Below, one piece after another: positions 14,425 through 23,483 of a stretch of DNA of 41,543 bases (positions are counted from its first letter, which is position 1; each line of letters opens with the position of its first letter). The stretch comes from Flavobacteriaceae bacterium UBA3440 (GTDB taxonomy: Bacteria; Bacteroidota; Bacteroidia; Flavobacteriales; Flavobacteriaceae). The notes under the pieces are model-generated. The model saw only the letters and a program-made list of their open reading frames with translations. It was not told the DNA's origin and ran no database searches. Location: NCBI GenBank assembly GCA_002378585.1, contig DFSJ01000072.1, positions 1 through 41,543 of the forward strand, given 5' to 3'. Both the position numbers and the translations under genes were made by a program.

Positions 14425-17202
14425 TTGATTTTGTCTGCACTAGATCCCAAAAAACATATCATCATTGAAGGTGCACAAATGCACAATCTCAAAGACATCG
14501 ATGTAGCCTTACCTAGAAATAAATGGATTGTCATCACAGGTGTTTCGGGGTCAGGAAAGTCTAGTCTGGCCTTTGACACCTTGTATGCTGAGGGACAAAG
14601 AAGATATGTGGAGAGTCTTTCCGCTTATGCGCGACAATTCTTGGGCAAATTAGAAAAGCCCAAGGTGCGTTCTATTAAGGGTATAGCTCCTGCGATAGCT
14701 ATTGAGCAAAAAGTGCGCACCAATAATCCGCGATCCACGGTGGGAACGACCACGGAAATATATGACTACCTAAAACTTTTGTATGCACGCATAGGTGTTA
14801 CCATTGATCCAACCACTGGAAGTATCGTAAAAAAACAAGATATCCAAGATGTTTGGCACTACTTACAACAACAGCAAAACGGTGCTCGATTTTTGTTGCT
14901 TTCCCCCAAAGAAGTTCATCCGACGCACAGTCCAGAACAAATCAAACAATTATTGATTGCCCAAGGATATGCTCGGGTATGGCAAAAAAATAAAGTACAC
15001 ACGATTCAAGAAGCGGATCTAGCCAAACCCTACGAGTTAGTGATCGACCGGATCGTGTTAAATCTGGATGACGAAGACTTTGAACAAAGGCTTAAGGGGG
15101 CGATTGAGCTCGCTTTTTTTGAAGGCCAGGGAGGTTGCCTCATCAGAGACACAGAAGGGTTCGTTCATATGGCCTTTAACAATAAATTTCAATCAAATGG
15201 TGTGGAGTTTTTAGAGCCATCACCAAACTTGTTTAGCTTTAACAATCCCTACGGGGCATGCCCCCAATGTGAAGGGTACGGTGATTTAGTAGGCATTGAT
15301 CCTGATTTAGTCATTCCAAACTCCTCTTTAACGCTCTATGAGGGAGCCATTGCCCCATGGAAAGGTGACCGATTGCAGCGCTTCAAGGATAAAATGATTG
15401 AAAAAGCATCCTTGGTCAAACTTCCTATTCACACCCCCTGGCATCAACTCACTAAAGAACAACAACAGATAGTTTGGAATGAAACTAAAGTCTTTAAGGG
15501 ATTAAATCTATTTTTCTCCCAATTAGAACAGGAAAATTATAAGATTCAGAATAGGGTCTTGTTATCGAGGTATCGAGGAAAAACAACCTGTCCGAGCTGT
15601 CAAGGTAAACGATTAAGGCCCGAAGCATTTATGGTGTTTGTCGGGGGACAGGATATTGGTTCTTTGATGGATATGCCTGTTGAAAAACTCTACCATTTTT
15701 TTGAACAATGGGAACCAAGTCCAGAACAGTGGGCCGTAGGAAAAAGGCTGATTCTAGAGATAAAAAGCAGGTTGCAGTATTTAATCCAAGTGGGGCTGCC
15801 CTACCTTACGTTGAATCGGAAATCCAACAGCTTGTCAGGTGGCGAAAGCCAACGCATTCACCTAGCTACTTCACTGGGAAGCAGTTTGGTTGGTTCGATG
15901 TACATACTGGACGAGCCCAGTATTGGACTCCATCCCAGAGACACCGCACATTTGATAAAAGTATTACAATCGCTTAGGGATTTGGGCAACACAGTGATCT
16001 GTGTAGAACACGATGAAGATATGATGAGGGCTTGTGATTGGTTAGTAGACATAGGGCCGGAAGCTGGCGTTCTCGGAGGTAATGTTTCCGCCTCGGGTAC
16101 ACTAGATGAGCTGCTTCACGCCAACTCGTTGACAGCCGATTACCTACATGGTCGAAAAGAAATAGAAACGCCCAAAAAAAGACGCTCATCCAAGGAATCC
16201 ATTACGATTACAGGCGCCCGTTCTCAAAATTTAAAAAACATCAACCTATCATTTCCGCTACACACAATCACAGCAGTGACTGGAGTTTCTGGTAGTGGCA
16301 AGAGCACCCTGGTTAAATCGCTTATCTATCCACTACTGCAAAAGAAATTCACCGGTACAAGCGACAAGATTGGGCCTCATGACGCGTTTGAGGTGTCTAG
16401 TCAAGATCTAGGAGGGGTTGAGTGGATTGATCAAAATCCCATAGGCCGTTCTTCGAGGTCTAATCCAGTTACCTATATCAAAGCATACGACGATATAAGA
16501 AGCCTGTATGCGGGACTTCCTCTAAGTAAAAATAGAGGCTATCAATCGAAACATTTTTCGTTTAATGTAGCTGGTGGCCGGTGTGAAAAATGCCAAGGTG
16601 AAGGAAGTATTACCATAGAAATGCAATTTATGGCAGATGTTCACATTGAATGTGATCAATGTCAAGGAAAGCGTTTTCAATCTGAAATACTGGAAATTAA
16701 ATTTCAAGAAAAAAACATTTTTGAACTTTTGCAATGCACCGTATCTGAGGCCTTAGAATTTTTTACCGAACACGGTCAAAAGAAGATCGCTCAAAAACTT
16801 AGAGCTTTGGACGATGTAGGATTAGGCTATGTCGCTTTAGGACAATCTTCTGCAACCCTCTCAGGGGGTGAAGCTCAAAGGATCAAGCTGGCCAGTTTTC
16901 TGCTCAAAGGTCAAAACGAAGCTAAAACACTTTTTATTTTTGATGAGCCTACCACGGGGTTACACCTGCACGACATAAAAAAACTCCTCAAATCATTTAA
17001 TGCATTGATCGACAAAGGACACAGTATTCTGTTGGTGGAGCACCACATGGATGTCGTGAAATCAGCGGATTACGTCATTGATTTAGGTCCTGAAGCAGGT
17101 GAACACGGAGGGAGTTTGGTCGTTATGGGAACGCCCGAAGAGGTGGCTAAACACCCGAAATCCTATACAGGTCAGGCATTGAAAAAATATTTATTGGCCT
17201 AG
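14425..17202 (+). CDS. uvrA: Excinuclease ABC subunit A
   Basis: 925-residue damage-recognition ATPase of nucleotide excision repair, partner of UvrB. The first ATPase half has Walker A GVSGSGKSS (39-47), zinc pairs C279/C282 and C389/C392, and signature LSGGES (470-475). The second has Walker A GVSGSGKST (620-628), zinc finger C720/C723 and C743/C746, and signature LSGGEA (812-817). No ATG gives a full N-terminus: an in-frame TGA at 14407 leaves only TTG at 14425 or TTG at 14431, so a TTG start is nearly certain. The stop interlocks with the convergent flippase stop as CTAG. Confidence 0.96.
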   Translation: MILSALDPKKHIIIEGAQMHNLKDIDVALPRNKWIVITGVSGSGKSSLAFDTLYAEGQRRYVESLSAYARQFLGKLEKPKVRSIKGIAPAIAIEQKVRTNNPRSTVGTTTEIYDYLKLLYARIGVTIDPTTGSIVKKQDIQDVWHYLQQQQNGARFLLLSPKEVHPTHSPEQIKQLLIAQGYARVWQKNKVHTIQEADLAKPYELVIDRIVLNLDDEDFEQRLKGAIELAFFEGQGGCLIRDTEGFVHMAFNNKFQSNGVEFLEPSPNLFSFNNPYGACPQCEGYGDLVGIDPDLVIPNSSLTLYEGAIAPWKGDRLQRFKDKMIEKASLVKLPIHTPWHQLTKEQQQIVWNETKVFKGLNLFFSQLEQENYKIQNRVLLSRYRGKTTCPSCQGKRLRPEAFMVFVGGQDIGSLMDMPVEKLYHFFEQWEPSPEQWAVGKRLILEIKSRLQYLIQVGLPYLTLNRKSNSLSGGESQRIHLATSLGSSLVGSMYILDEPSIGLHPRDTAHLIKVLQSLRDLGNTVICVEHDEDMMRACDWLVDIGPEAGVLGGNVSASGTLDELLHANSLTADYLHGRKEIETPKKRRSSKESITITGARSQNLKNINLSFPLHTITAVTGVSGSGKSTLVKSLIYPLLQKKFTGTSDKIGPHDAFEVSSQDLGGVEWIDQNPIGRSSRSNPVTYIKAYDDIRSLYAGLPLSKNRGYQSKHFSFNVAGGRCEKCQGEGSITIEMQFMADVHIECDQCQGKRFQSEILEIKFQEKNIFELLQCTVSEALEFFTEHGQKKIAQKLRALDDVGLGYVALGQSSATLSGGEAQRIKLASFLLKGQNEAKTLFIFDEPTTGLHLHDIKKLLKSFNALIDKGHSILLVEHHMDVVKSADYVIDLGPEAGEHGGSLVVMGTPEEVAKHPKSYTGQALKKYLLA

Positions 17203-18647
17203 TTTTTAGGCCAAATAGATCGGTACTCGATCAGCCCTAATCGATAAACACCCCACATATAGAGCACGCTTACCATACAGGCAATCGCTGCAATTTGGGC
17301 AAACACAGGTAAGTCAATCTGAGCAAATACCCAATCCGTAATCCACCAGCTCAGGGAGCCCCAAACTAGTATAAGTGCCATTTTGGGTTGCCATGGATGC
17401 ACCTTAATCCATGAGTACACCGCCCAGACCTTTGCGCATTGATAGATGAGCATGGCCGCCAGTGATGCCCATGCGGCACCAATAATGCCAAATCTTGGGA
17501 TCAACCACAGATTGAATCCAATGGTACAAATAGCCATAACTACCCCTGTAGACAACACCCATTTGTATTTTGGCGCATTGAGTAAAAGTGCATTGTTAAT
17601 GCCCATACTGGCTTCAATCCACTTGCTGACACCTATGAGTAACAAGACCCAAAGTGCCGATTGATATCCTTCAGGAAGTAACGAGAAAAGATCCGGGGCT
17701 GTACTCCACAACACCAACAACACCCATCCTGAGGTCCAACTCAATTGAATTGCTGACTCCTGGTAGCGATTCTTTAACATTTCCCATTGGCCAGCGGCAA
17801 TCCATTGAGCAGACAACGGCAAAGCGATTTGGTGGGTAGCGCGTGCTGGAACAGACACCACAGTGGCCATAAATACGGCAACGGTGTAAAAAGCTACCTC
17901 AGATAAGGGCAAGAATTGATGAATCATTACTTTATCTATTTCTAGAATCACCAGTGCCACGGCGGTACCCAGAACGACAAAAAGGCCATAGGATAAATAA
18001 TCCTTAAAAAATGAAGGAATTCCCCAAGCCAAAACCGGACGGACAATGGTGATGCTATAAATAGCCATGGCTAGAGTTCTCAGCAGATAAATCAACACTA
18101 GCGCGACAAATAATTCATCTGTTGACATCCAACCCGCATACATCATCAGCAAAACAACCGTGGTAAGCAATCTGTGACTCACCTCTTTGAGCACGTTCCC
18201 AAAAACTGACCTCAATGTTGACTTTGCCAGGGCGTAAAAGACCTCAAAATAGGCCATTAAGGCGCCTATGGCCCAAAAATGCATCAAATAAGGAGCAACC
18301 TTATCTGGAGACTGAACCCAATGTTCCGCAGCTACACCACCCCACATCCACACCGCAAATCCCATGGGAATAACGATCACCAAAGGCCACCAAAACATCC
18401 ATCCTAGAAACTTTGCTTTGTCGCGATCATCGTCGATAGCAGGAAAAAACTTCAGGAGTGTATTGGGTACACCCATGGTCATCCACGGCATCATCAAGGT
18501 AGCTGCTGCCAAAACCCATGAAAGCAGACCATAGGTAGTTACCTCCAACACGTGTACATAAAGTACCAACGTATTGAGCGCACCTAACGCAAAACCGGCA
18601 TAGGTGCTCATGGCATTGACAACAGATTGCTTATAGAGTGAACTCAT
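17199..18647 (-). CDS. Polysaccharide flippase (MOP/Wzx-like)
   Basis: 482-residue polytopic membrane protein with about 12-14 hydrophobic segments and short loops, the pattern of oligosaccharide flippases of the MOP exporter superfamily (Wzx, PF01943/PF13440). The N-terminus SLYKQSVVNAMSTYAGFALG is typical, as is the IDKVMIHQFLPLSEVAFYTV segment. It would flip lipid-linked glycan units across the inner membrane. Its ATG lies 17 bases inside the upstream glycosyltransferase gene. The call rests on hydropathy pattern and N-terminal similarity. Confidence 0.85.
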   Translation of the reverse strand: MSSLYKQSVVNAMSTYAGFALGALNTLVLYVHVLEVTTYGLLSWVLAAATLMMPWMTMGVPNTLLKFFPAIDDDRDKAKFLGWMFWWPLVIVIPMGFAVWMWGGVAAEHWVQSPDKVAPYLMHFWAIGALMAYFEVFYALAKSTLRSVFGNVLKEVSHRLLTTVVLLMMYAGWMSTDELFVALVLIYLLRTLAMAIYSITIVRPVLAWGIPSFFKDYLSYGLFVVLGTAVALVILEIDKVMIHQFLPLSEVAFYTVAVFMATVVSVPARATHQIALPLSAQWIAAGQWEMLKNRYQESAIQLSWTSGWVLLVLWSTAPDLFSLLPEGYQSALWVLLLIGVSKWIEASMGINNALLLNAPKYKWVLSTGVVMAICTIGFNLWLIPRFGIIGAAWASLAAMLIYQCAKVWAVYSWIKVHPWQPKMALILVWGSLSWWITDWVFAQIDLPVFAQIAAIACMVSVLYMWGVYRLGLIEYRSIWPKN

Positions 18648-19932
18648 GGAGTAGTGTCGCTAATTGATGAGTACTGTTCTGTCGGGTATAGAAGTCGATT
18701 CCTGTGGGACTGGTGGCTGGTAGACCCTCCATATGGTGTTGCCAAAAATTCCTAATCAGTGATTTAATACGTGTAACATCTGTTGATTCAGCGTAAAAAC
18801 CTGAATCAGTTTGAGATAAAATCTGATGAACGTCCCATCGCTCTGGGCCTAATGCTAAAATGGGCTTTTTGGTTTCTAAGTATTCGAAGAATTTACCGGG
18901 AATGATTTCTGATGCCCAGGATTGGGAGGCTTCAACCAACAAAAGAACATCCGCGGACCATTGTGCTTTTCGTGCTTGATGGTGGGGCAAATATCCCTGT
19001 TGCTTCACCCAGGGTTGTAATTTATGGGCTTCTATAGCCGCTGATACAGACGGCGCAACGTGGCCCACTAATTCGAGTGAAAAACCAGCGGAAAACTCCG
19101 GTGACTCAGCCACCAACTCAGCTAGGGCTGCCCAAAGACCTGAAGGATTTCTCTCCGCTAAGAGCGCTCCGACATGTGCCATAACAAAACCTTCACGGTT
19201 CCGTAATTGACTAGGAGGTGGAACAAGCGGTTCAAATCCATTGGTGATGCAGTGGGTTTTCTGTTTTCCAGCCAAAAGGTCTAATGAACTGGTTGTGCTC
19301 GGACTGGTAGCCACCAACAGGTCTGCTTGCTGGCAAACCATTTGTTCCAGTGACTGGTGTTTTTTTTGGGCGTAGGGCAACAACCTCAATTTGTCGTGAT
19401 AGTGTATGCCTGTCCAAGGATCTCTGAAATCTGCCAACCACTTTATGTCATATTTCCTCGATAAGGCCGCCCCGATTAGATGTACACTATGCGGGGGACC
19501 TGTCGTGATGATCCAGTCGTACTCGAGAAGATCTGGTTGATTGTTGGCCCAATGCACTGCTTTACTCACCCACCCCACTCGAGCGTCTGGCACCCAAAAG
19601 TTTCCCCGTATCCAAAGCAACAACCGCTGGATTTGATTGGGTTTTTTGGGAACGATGCCCCGAGATAAATTTTTGGTCGACTGGGGAAATAGCCATGAAA
19701 TCCATCGATAGGGTTCCGAGATAGACACTCTGTGAACACGCACATCAGTGGGAATTTCAGCCATTAGGGCATCATCTAGTTGAGGATATTGTGCCCCATG
19801 AGGCACAACCAATGTCGATTGCACGCCAAATTCAGCCAGGTATTTCGCAAAATATAGCCAACGCTGTACACCTGGTCCGCCTGCAGGTGGCCAGTAATAC
19901 GAAAAAACCAACACCTTAAGGGGTTTAGTCAT
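18631..19932 (-). CDS. Glycosyltransferase, GT4-like
   Basis: 433-residue cytosolic GT-B glycosyltransferase. The N-terminus VLVFSYYWPPAGGPGVQRW (residues 7-25) is the acceptor-side motif of GT4 enzymes for surface polysaccharides. LADFRDPWTG and a C-terminal SEIIPGKFFEYLETKKPIL segment, containing the donor-binding E/K region, support this. The sugar and acceptor are unknown. Both ends overlap neighbours: 8 bases with the YfhO-like gene and 17 bases with the flippase gene, indicating a tight operon. Confidence 0.88.
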   Translation of the reverse strand: MTKPLKVLVFSYYWPPAGGPGVQRWLYFAKYLAEFGVQSTLVVPHGAQYPQLDDALMAEIPTDVRVHRVSISEPYRWISWLFPQSTKNLSRGIVPKKPNQIQRLLLWIRGNFWVPDARVGWVSKAVHWANNQPDLLEYDWIITTGPPHSVHLIGAALSRKYDIKWLADFRDPWTGIHYHDKLRLLPYAQKKHQSLEQMVCQQADLLVATSPSTTSSLDLLAGKQKTHCITNGFEPLVPPPSQLRNREGFVMAHVGALLAERNPSGLWAALAELVAESPEFSAGFSLELVGHVAPSVSAAIEAHKLQPWVKQQGYLPHHQARKAQWSADVLLLVEASQSWASEIIPGKFFEYLETKKPILALGPERWDVHQILSQTDSGFYAESTDVTRIKSLIRNFWQHHMEGLPATSPTGIDFYTRQNSTHQLATLLHEFTL

Positions 19933-22339
19933 CTGATGATTTTTTGTACCTCTTCCAGGTTAACAGACAGAAAACAATCAACCAGAACACCGCAACAGCT
20001 ACTTGTATCCGGCCACCTAAAACCACCACGTCAGGTTCAAATTTAAACGAAATCTGGTGACTACCTGAAGGGACGAGCAAGGCTCTTAGGGCATAATTCA
20101 CCCGATAATGAGGCACTTGTTGACCATCGATATAAGCATTCCAGCCTGGTTGATAATACCACTCAGAAAAGACAGCTAGGCGTTCAGTATTGGTCTGACT
20201 TTGGTATTGGAGGTGATTGGGGGCATGTTTGATCAACTTGATTTGATCCAATGAATCCGCCATCCATTGTTGTCGTTTTAAGTCGCTTTTTTCATCGACA
20301 AGCGCAACATAACGGGTGTTGATCACGGCTAGATCTTGCATCACCTGATCCAGATTTGGGGCTACTTGAACCTGTTCGACAAACCATGCTGGCCCATTGG
20401 CCTCCGCATTTCTAGTGACTTGACGCTCGCCATTATCATCGGATTGAACCACATACTTTACATTCAGCATATTGAGTGGTTCTTGAACTCCTTTAATCAA
20501 ATGATAATCAAAAATTTCCTGGATAAACCTCGGCTTGGCTGCGTGATAGCCACCGATAGATCTGTGAAAAAACGATGATTTAGACCCATTTAATCCCTCA
20601 TCTAAATCGAATATGCGATAATAGGTGGTGTCTTGTTGAATCAATTGATCTACATCACTTGGGGCAAATGGACGTTTCATCTGAAGCGCAGGAACAAAAT
20701 CATCACTGTTGACATATCGTTTAGCTACTCCCCCCAGATCAACAACCAAAAGAGTTCCCAACAACAAATACCTCATTGACTCAGACCATTTACGCCCCCA
20801 ATAAATTATGGAAACACACAACACGCCAAAGGCAAATGACCTGAATAGATCGGATAAATAGGCTGATTTACGGTCTTGCTGTAGCAGAGCGACAAATTCA
20901 TCCCCGTAATACGATTGATACGTCGCGTCACTAGCAGATGTATAGGAGGACAAAAAGTAGCCAAGTCCTAAAATGGAAAATATACCCCCTAGTATCCACA
21001 ATAATCGAATGAGGGATTTATCTTGTTGTTTCACATCCAGTGAATTCCATGACTTCAGCCCCAATATCCCTATAAGTGGAATAGAAAACGATAGAATTAC
21101 TTGAATGGAAGTTACCGCCCGGAATTTGCTGTACAGAGGAAAAAAATCAATCATCCATCGGGTAACAAGTCCTGCGTGATCTCCCCAAGAGAGTACTAGG
21201 GCGCACAGCGAACCGATCACTAGCGGCCATTTTAGATACCCCTTATAGGTCATCATCCCAAGCAAAAACAAAACAAATAGGACCATGCCTAAATAGGCAG
21301 GTGCCCCAACATAAGGCTGGTCACCCCAATAGAGCGGAAGATTTTGCGTCCACTCCAAAGCTTGACTCGGCGTTAATCCGTTTTCTTGCAACCAACTATA
21401 GAAAACAGAATCTGTACCTAGGTTTTCACTATTTGAGCCCCCTTTTAATCTGGGAACTAATAGATTGAATGACTCGAAAATTCCATAACTGTATTCAGTG
21501 ATGTATCCGTAATCCAATCCTTGACTGACTGTTTTTGGAGCACCATCAGGATCTAAAGTCAATTCAGAGGCCCCGCGCGTACTCCATGCACTGTACTGAG
21601 CTGTGGCCAACATATTAGATGCGTTGAGTGCCAAGGAAGCTGTCAATGCGATCAAAAACACCAGACATTTAGCTAAATAGTCACTCACTTGGGAAGACTT
21701 AACAGCCTGATAGCCCCAAAAAATCAAGGCGACACCCACCAACATCATGAGATAATAGGTCATTTGGATATGATTGGCCGCAATCTCTAACCCTAAGGTT
21801 AAGGCAAGTAAAAGTCCCCCCAAAAATTTATCCCTATGAAACAACCAAACTACTGCGGCAAAAACCAAGGGAAAATATCCCAAAGCATGGGCTTTAGCAT
21901 TGTGGCCCACCCCGATGATGATCACTAAATAAGTAGATAAACCAAAGGCCAATGATCCAAGAATAGCCTGCCGCCAATTGACCCGTAGACTGATCAATAA
22001 ACAGTAAAAACTGAACAGATATAAAAACAAATAATCTGCAGGTCTGGGTAAAAAACGTATGGCTTGATCAATCCACTTGATCCAATGATTCGGATACTGG
22101 GCGCCTAATTGAAAACTCGGCATCCCACCAAAAGCATTGGATACCCAGAAAGGTTCCTCTCCAGTGGTTTCTCTAAAGTCACTTTGTTCACGAGCCATGC
22201 CCAAGTACTGAACAATATCCGATTGAAAAAGAGATTTGCCTTGAAGAATGGGGTAGAAATAAAGCACTGAAAATAAAGCAAACCCAAAAACAACGCACAC
22301 ATGGATCCAGAGACCCTTAAACTTTCCTAGTTGACTCAT
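19925..22339 (-). CDS. YfhO-family multi-spanning membrane protein
   Basis: 804-residue protein with a long N-terminal membrane domain (roughly 12 or more segments up to about residue 530) and a soluble C-terminal part ending in one last membrane segment. The C-terminal sequence SEWYYQPGWNAYIDGQ is the conserved YfhO signature, followed by VNYALRALLVPSG. YfhO proteins are GT-C-fold candidates; the Bacillus member affects lipoteichoic-acid glycosylation, and Bacteroidota members are usually beside glycan genes, as here. It overlaps DUF4834 by 4 bases upstream and the GT4 gene by 8 bases downstream. Confidence 0.88.
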   Translation of the reverse strand: MSQLGKFKGLWIHVCVVFGFALFSVLYFYPILQGKSLFQSDIVQYLGMAREQSDFRETTGEEPFWVSNAFGGMPSFQLGAQYPNHWIKWIDQAIRFLPRPADYLFLYLFSFYCLLISLRVNWRQAILGSLAFGLSTYLVIIIGVGHNAKAHALGYFPLVFAAVVWLFHRDKFLGGLLLALTLGLEIAANHIQMTYYLMMLVGVALIFWGYQAVKSSQVSDYLAKCLVFLIALTASLALNASNMLATAQYSAWSTRGASELTLDPDGAPKTVSQGLDYGYITEYSYGIFESFNLLVPRLKGGSNSENLGTDSVFYSWLQENGLTPSQALEWTQNLPLYWGDQPYVGAPAYLGMVLFVLFLLGMMTYKGYLKWPLVIGSLCALVLSWGDHAGLVTRWMIDFFPLYSKFRAVTSIQVILSFSIPLIGILGLKSWNSLDVKQQDKSLIRLLWILGGIFSILGLGYFLSSYTSASDATYQSYYGDEFVALLQQDRKSAYLSDLFRSFAFGVLCVSIIYWGRKWSESMRYLLLGTLLVVDLGGVAKRYVNSDDFVPALQMKRPFAPSDVDQLIQQDTTYYRIFDLDEGLNGSKSSFFHRSIGGYHAAKPRFIQEIFDYHLIKGVQEPLNMLNVKYVVQSDDNGERQVTRNAEANGPAWFVEQVQVAPNLDQVMQDLAVINTRYVALVDEKSDLKRQQWMADSLDQIKLIKHAPNHLQYQSQTNTERLAVFSEWYYQPGWNAYIDGQQVPHYRVNYALRALLVPSGSHQISFKFEPDVVVLGGRIQVAVAVFWLIVFCLLTWKRYKKSSDD

Positions 22340-22563
22340 TTTATTTCTTCGAAATCAATATATTCTCCCACTACTTCTTTGGATTTACTCGATTTTTTGG
22401 GAGCTGTTTTTTCATCTTGTGCGCCAAACCCAAAACTATGGGATACATCCATTTGTTTTTTGGCCCAACGCTGTACGACAAATACCAAGAGCCATGGAAA
22501 TACTCTTTTGACGATCCACCCAAACAAATAAAATCCCAATACGATATACAGAAAGGTTTCCAT
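22336..22563 (-). CDS. DUF4834-like small membrane protein
   Basis: 75 residues: one long hydrophobic helix (about 3-30), basic RWAKKQ, then a polar Lys-rich tail ending VGEYIDFEEIK. The membrane helix plus a (V)G(D/E)Y(I/V)DFEEI terminus is what I recall for DUF4834 of Bacteroidota. Function unknown. ATG 22563 is chosen; the frame runs further upstream to 22623 but would cover the promoter. Its stop overlaps the YfhO start by 4 bases, so it heads the glycan operon. Confidence 0.75.
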   Translation of the reverse strand: METFLYIVLGFYLFGWIVKRVFPWLLVFVVQRWAKKQMDVSHSFGFGAQDEKTAPKKSSKSKEVVGEYIDFEEIK

Positions 22564-22592
22564 GTTCTCGGTTTGTTTACCTAAATTTAGAT

Positions 22593-22600
22593 CAAAAATA
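22593..22600 (-). promoter_or_regulatory. Candidate -7 box for the DUF4834-YfhO-GT4-flippase operon
   Basis: TATTTTTG on the minus strand fits TAnnTTTG, 29 bases upstream of the DUF4834 ATG. The nearest TTTG further upstream is about 25 bases away, slightly beyond the usual spacer. Confidence 0.4.
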
Positions 22601-22615
22601 CAACGAAGCGACTTA

Positions 22616-23479
22616 GTGTACACCTCAAATCACAGATTATCGGCAATTCTTTGTTGTTTGTCCTTAGCTCTTTTGAGTGCTGGAGCGTCTTTGTATGGGC
22701 AATATACCGATATCATTAATTCCAATCGACCAGGTAATTCTATGGGCGCTTACTCCGTAGGAAAAGGTGTCTTACAATGGGAACTAGGGGGCGTATTTGA
22801 CCAACAAAATCACCAGTTATTTAGGTATAAGTCAATGATATACCAACAAGAGTTGAGTATGCGCTACGGGTTGATTGGGGAACGATTAGAAATTAGTGCG
22901 CAGTGGGGATACCAGTGGGAAAGCACCTTAGGATCGACCTTTAAAGATATTCATCAATCAGATATTGCCCTCAAATTACTGTTGTTTGATCCCTACAAAA
23001 ATCCCCAATTTGAGGCCGTAAATCTCTATTCTTGGAAAGATCAGCATCGTTTTAAACTCAAAAGGCTCATACCCGCTTTATCGGTAGGAATAGGCTACCA
23101 CTTTTTTAGTCCTACAAATTTATTTAATTCTTGGTACCCTACTAACTCTCCAAAATTCATGTTGTTTACGCAAAATAGTTTAACCAATAGACTGGTTCTA
23201 GTGACCAATCACGTATGGGACCACGTTCAAACGGATTGGCCTGAATACCGATTTCTCGCGTCCTTAACTCATACTTTGGGACGAGATTGGAGTGTTTTTT
23301 ACGAGTCTGAATTCATCAAAAATGACCTTTACGCTGACCACCTATTGAGAATTGGCGGGGCATTTTTACAAACTAAAAACCTACAATGGGATACCCATTT
23401 TGCCCTTAACTTCAAGGAAACTCCCAGAAGAAAAACTTTCGGCATAGGGATATCTTACCGTATTGACCCGCATAACTAA
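22616..23479 (+). CDS. Outer-membrane beta-barrel protein, PF13557-like putative transporter
   Basis: 287-residue exported protein. YTDIINSNRPGNSMGAYSVG followed by KGVLQWELG resembles the start of the Bacteroidota 'transporter' family (PF13557, MetA-pathway-type barrel). The rest is alternating aromatic/polar strands ending in FGIGISYRIDPHN, as expected of a barrel closing strand. Start choice: GTG at 22616 gives a clean signal peptide (MYTSNHR, then a hydrophobic run ending SLYGQ). The ATG at 22562 would add 18 residues and place the start on top of the divergent DUF4834 ATG. The GNAT gene follows after 4 bases, so both are likely in one transcript. Confidence 0.72.
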   Translation: MYTSNHRLSAILCCLSLALLSAGASLYGQYTDIINSNRPGNSMGAYSVGKGVLQWELGGVFDQQNHQLFRYKSMIYQQELSMRYGLIGERLEISAQWGYQWESTLGSTFKDIHQSDIALKLLLFDPYKNPQFEAVNLYSWKDQHRFKLKRLIPALSVGIGYHFFSPTNLFNSWYPTNSPKFMLFTQNSLTNRLVLVTNHVWDHVQTDWPEYRFLASLTHTLGRDWSVFYESEFIKNDLYADHLLRIGGAFLQTKNLQWDTHFALNFKETPRRKTFGIGISYRIDPHN

Positions 23480-23483
23480 TTAT

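Noticed and set aside
22562..22615. ATG at 22562 as start of the barrel protein
   Set aside because: It would overlap the divergent DUF4834 start codon and put 18 extra residues before the signal peptide; GTG 22616 fits better, though not proven.
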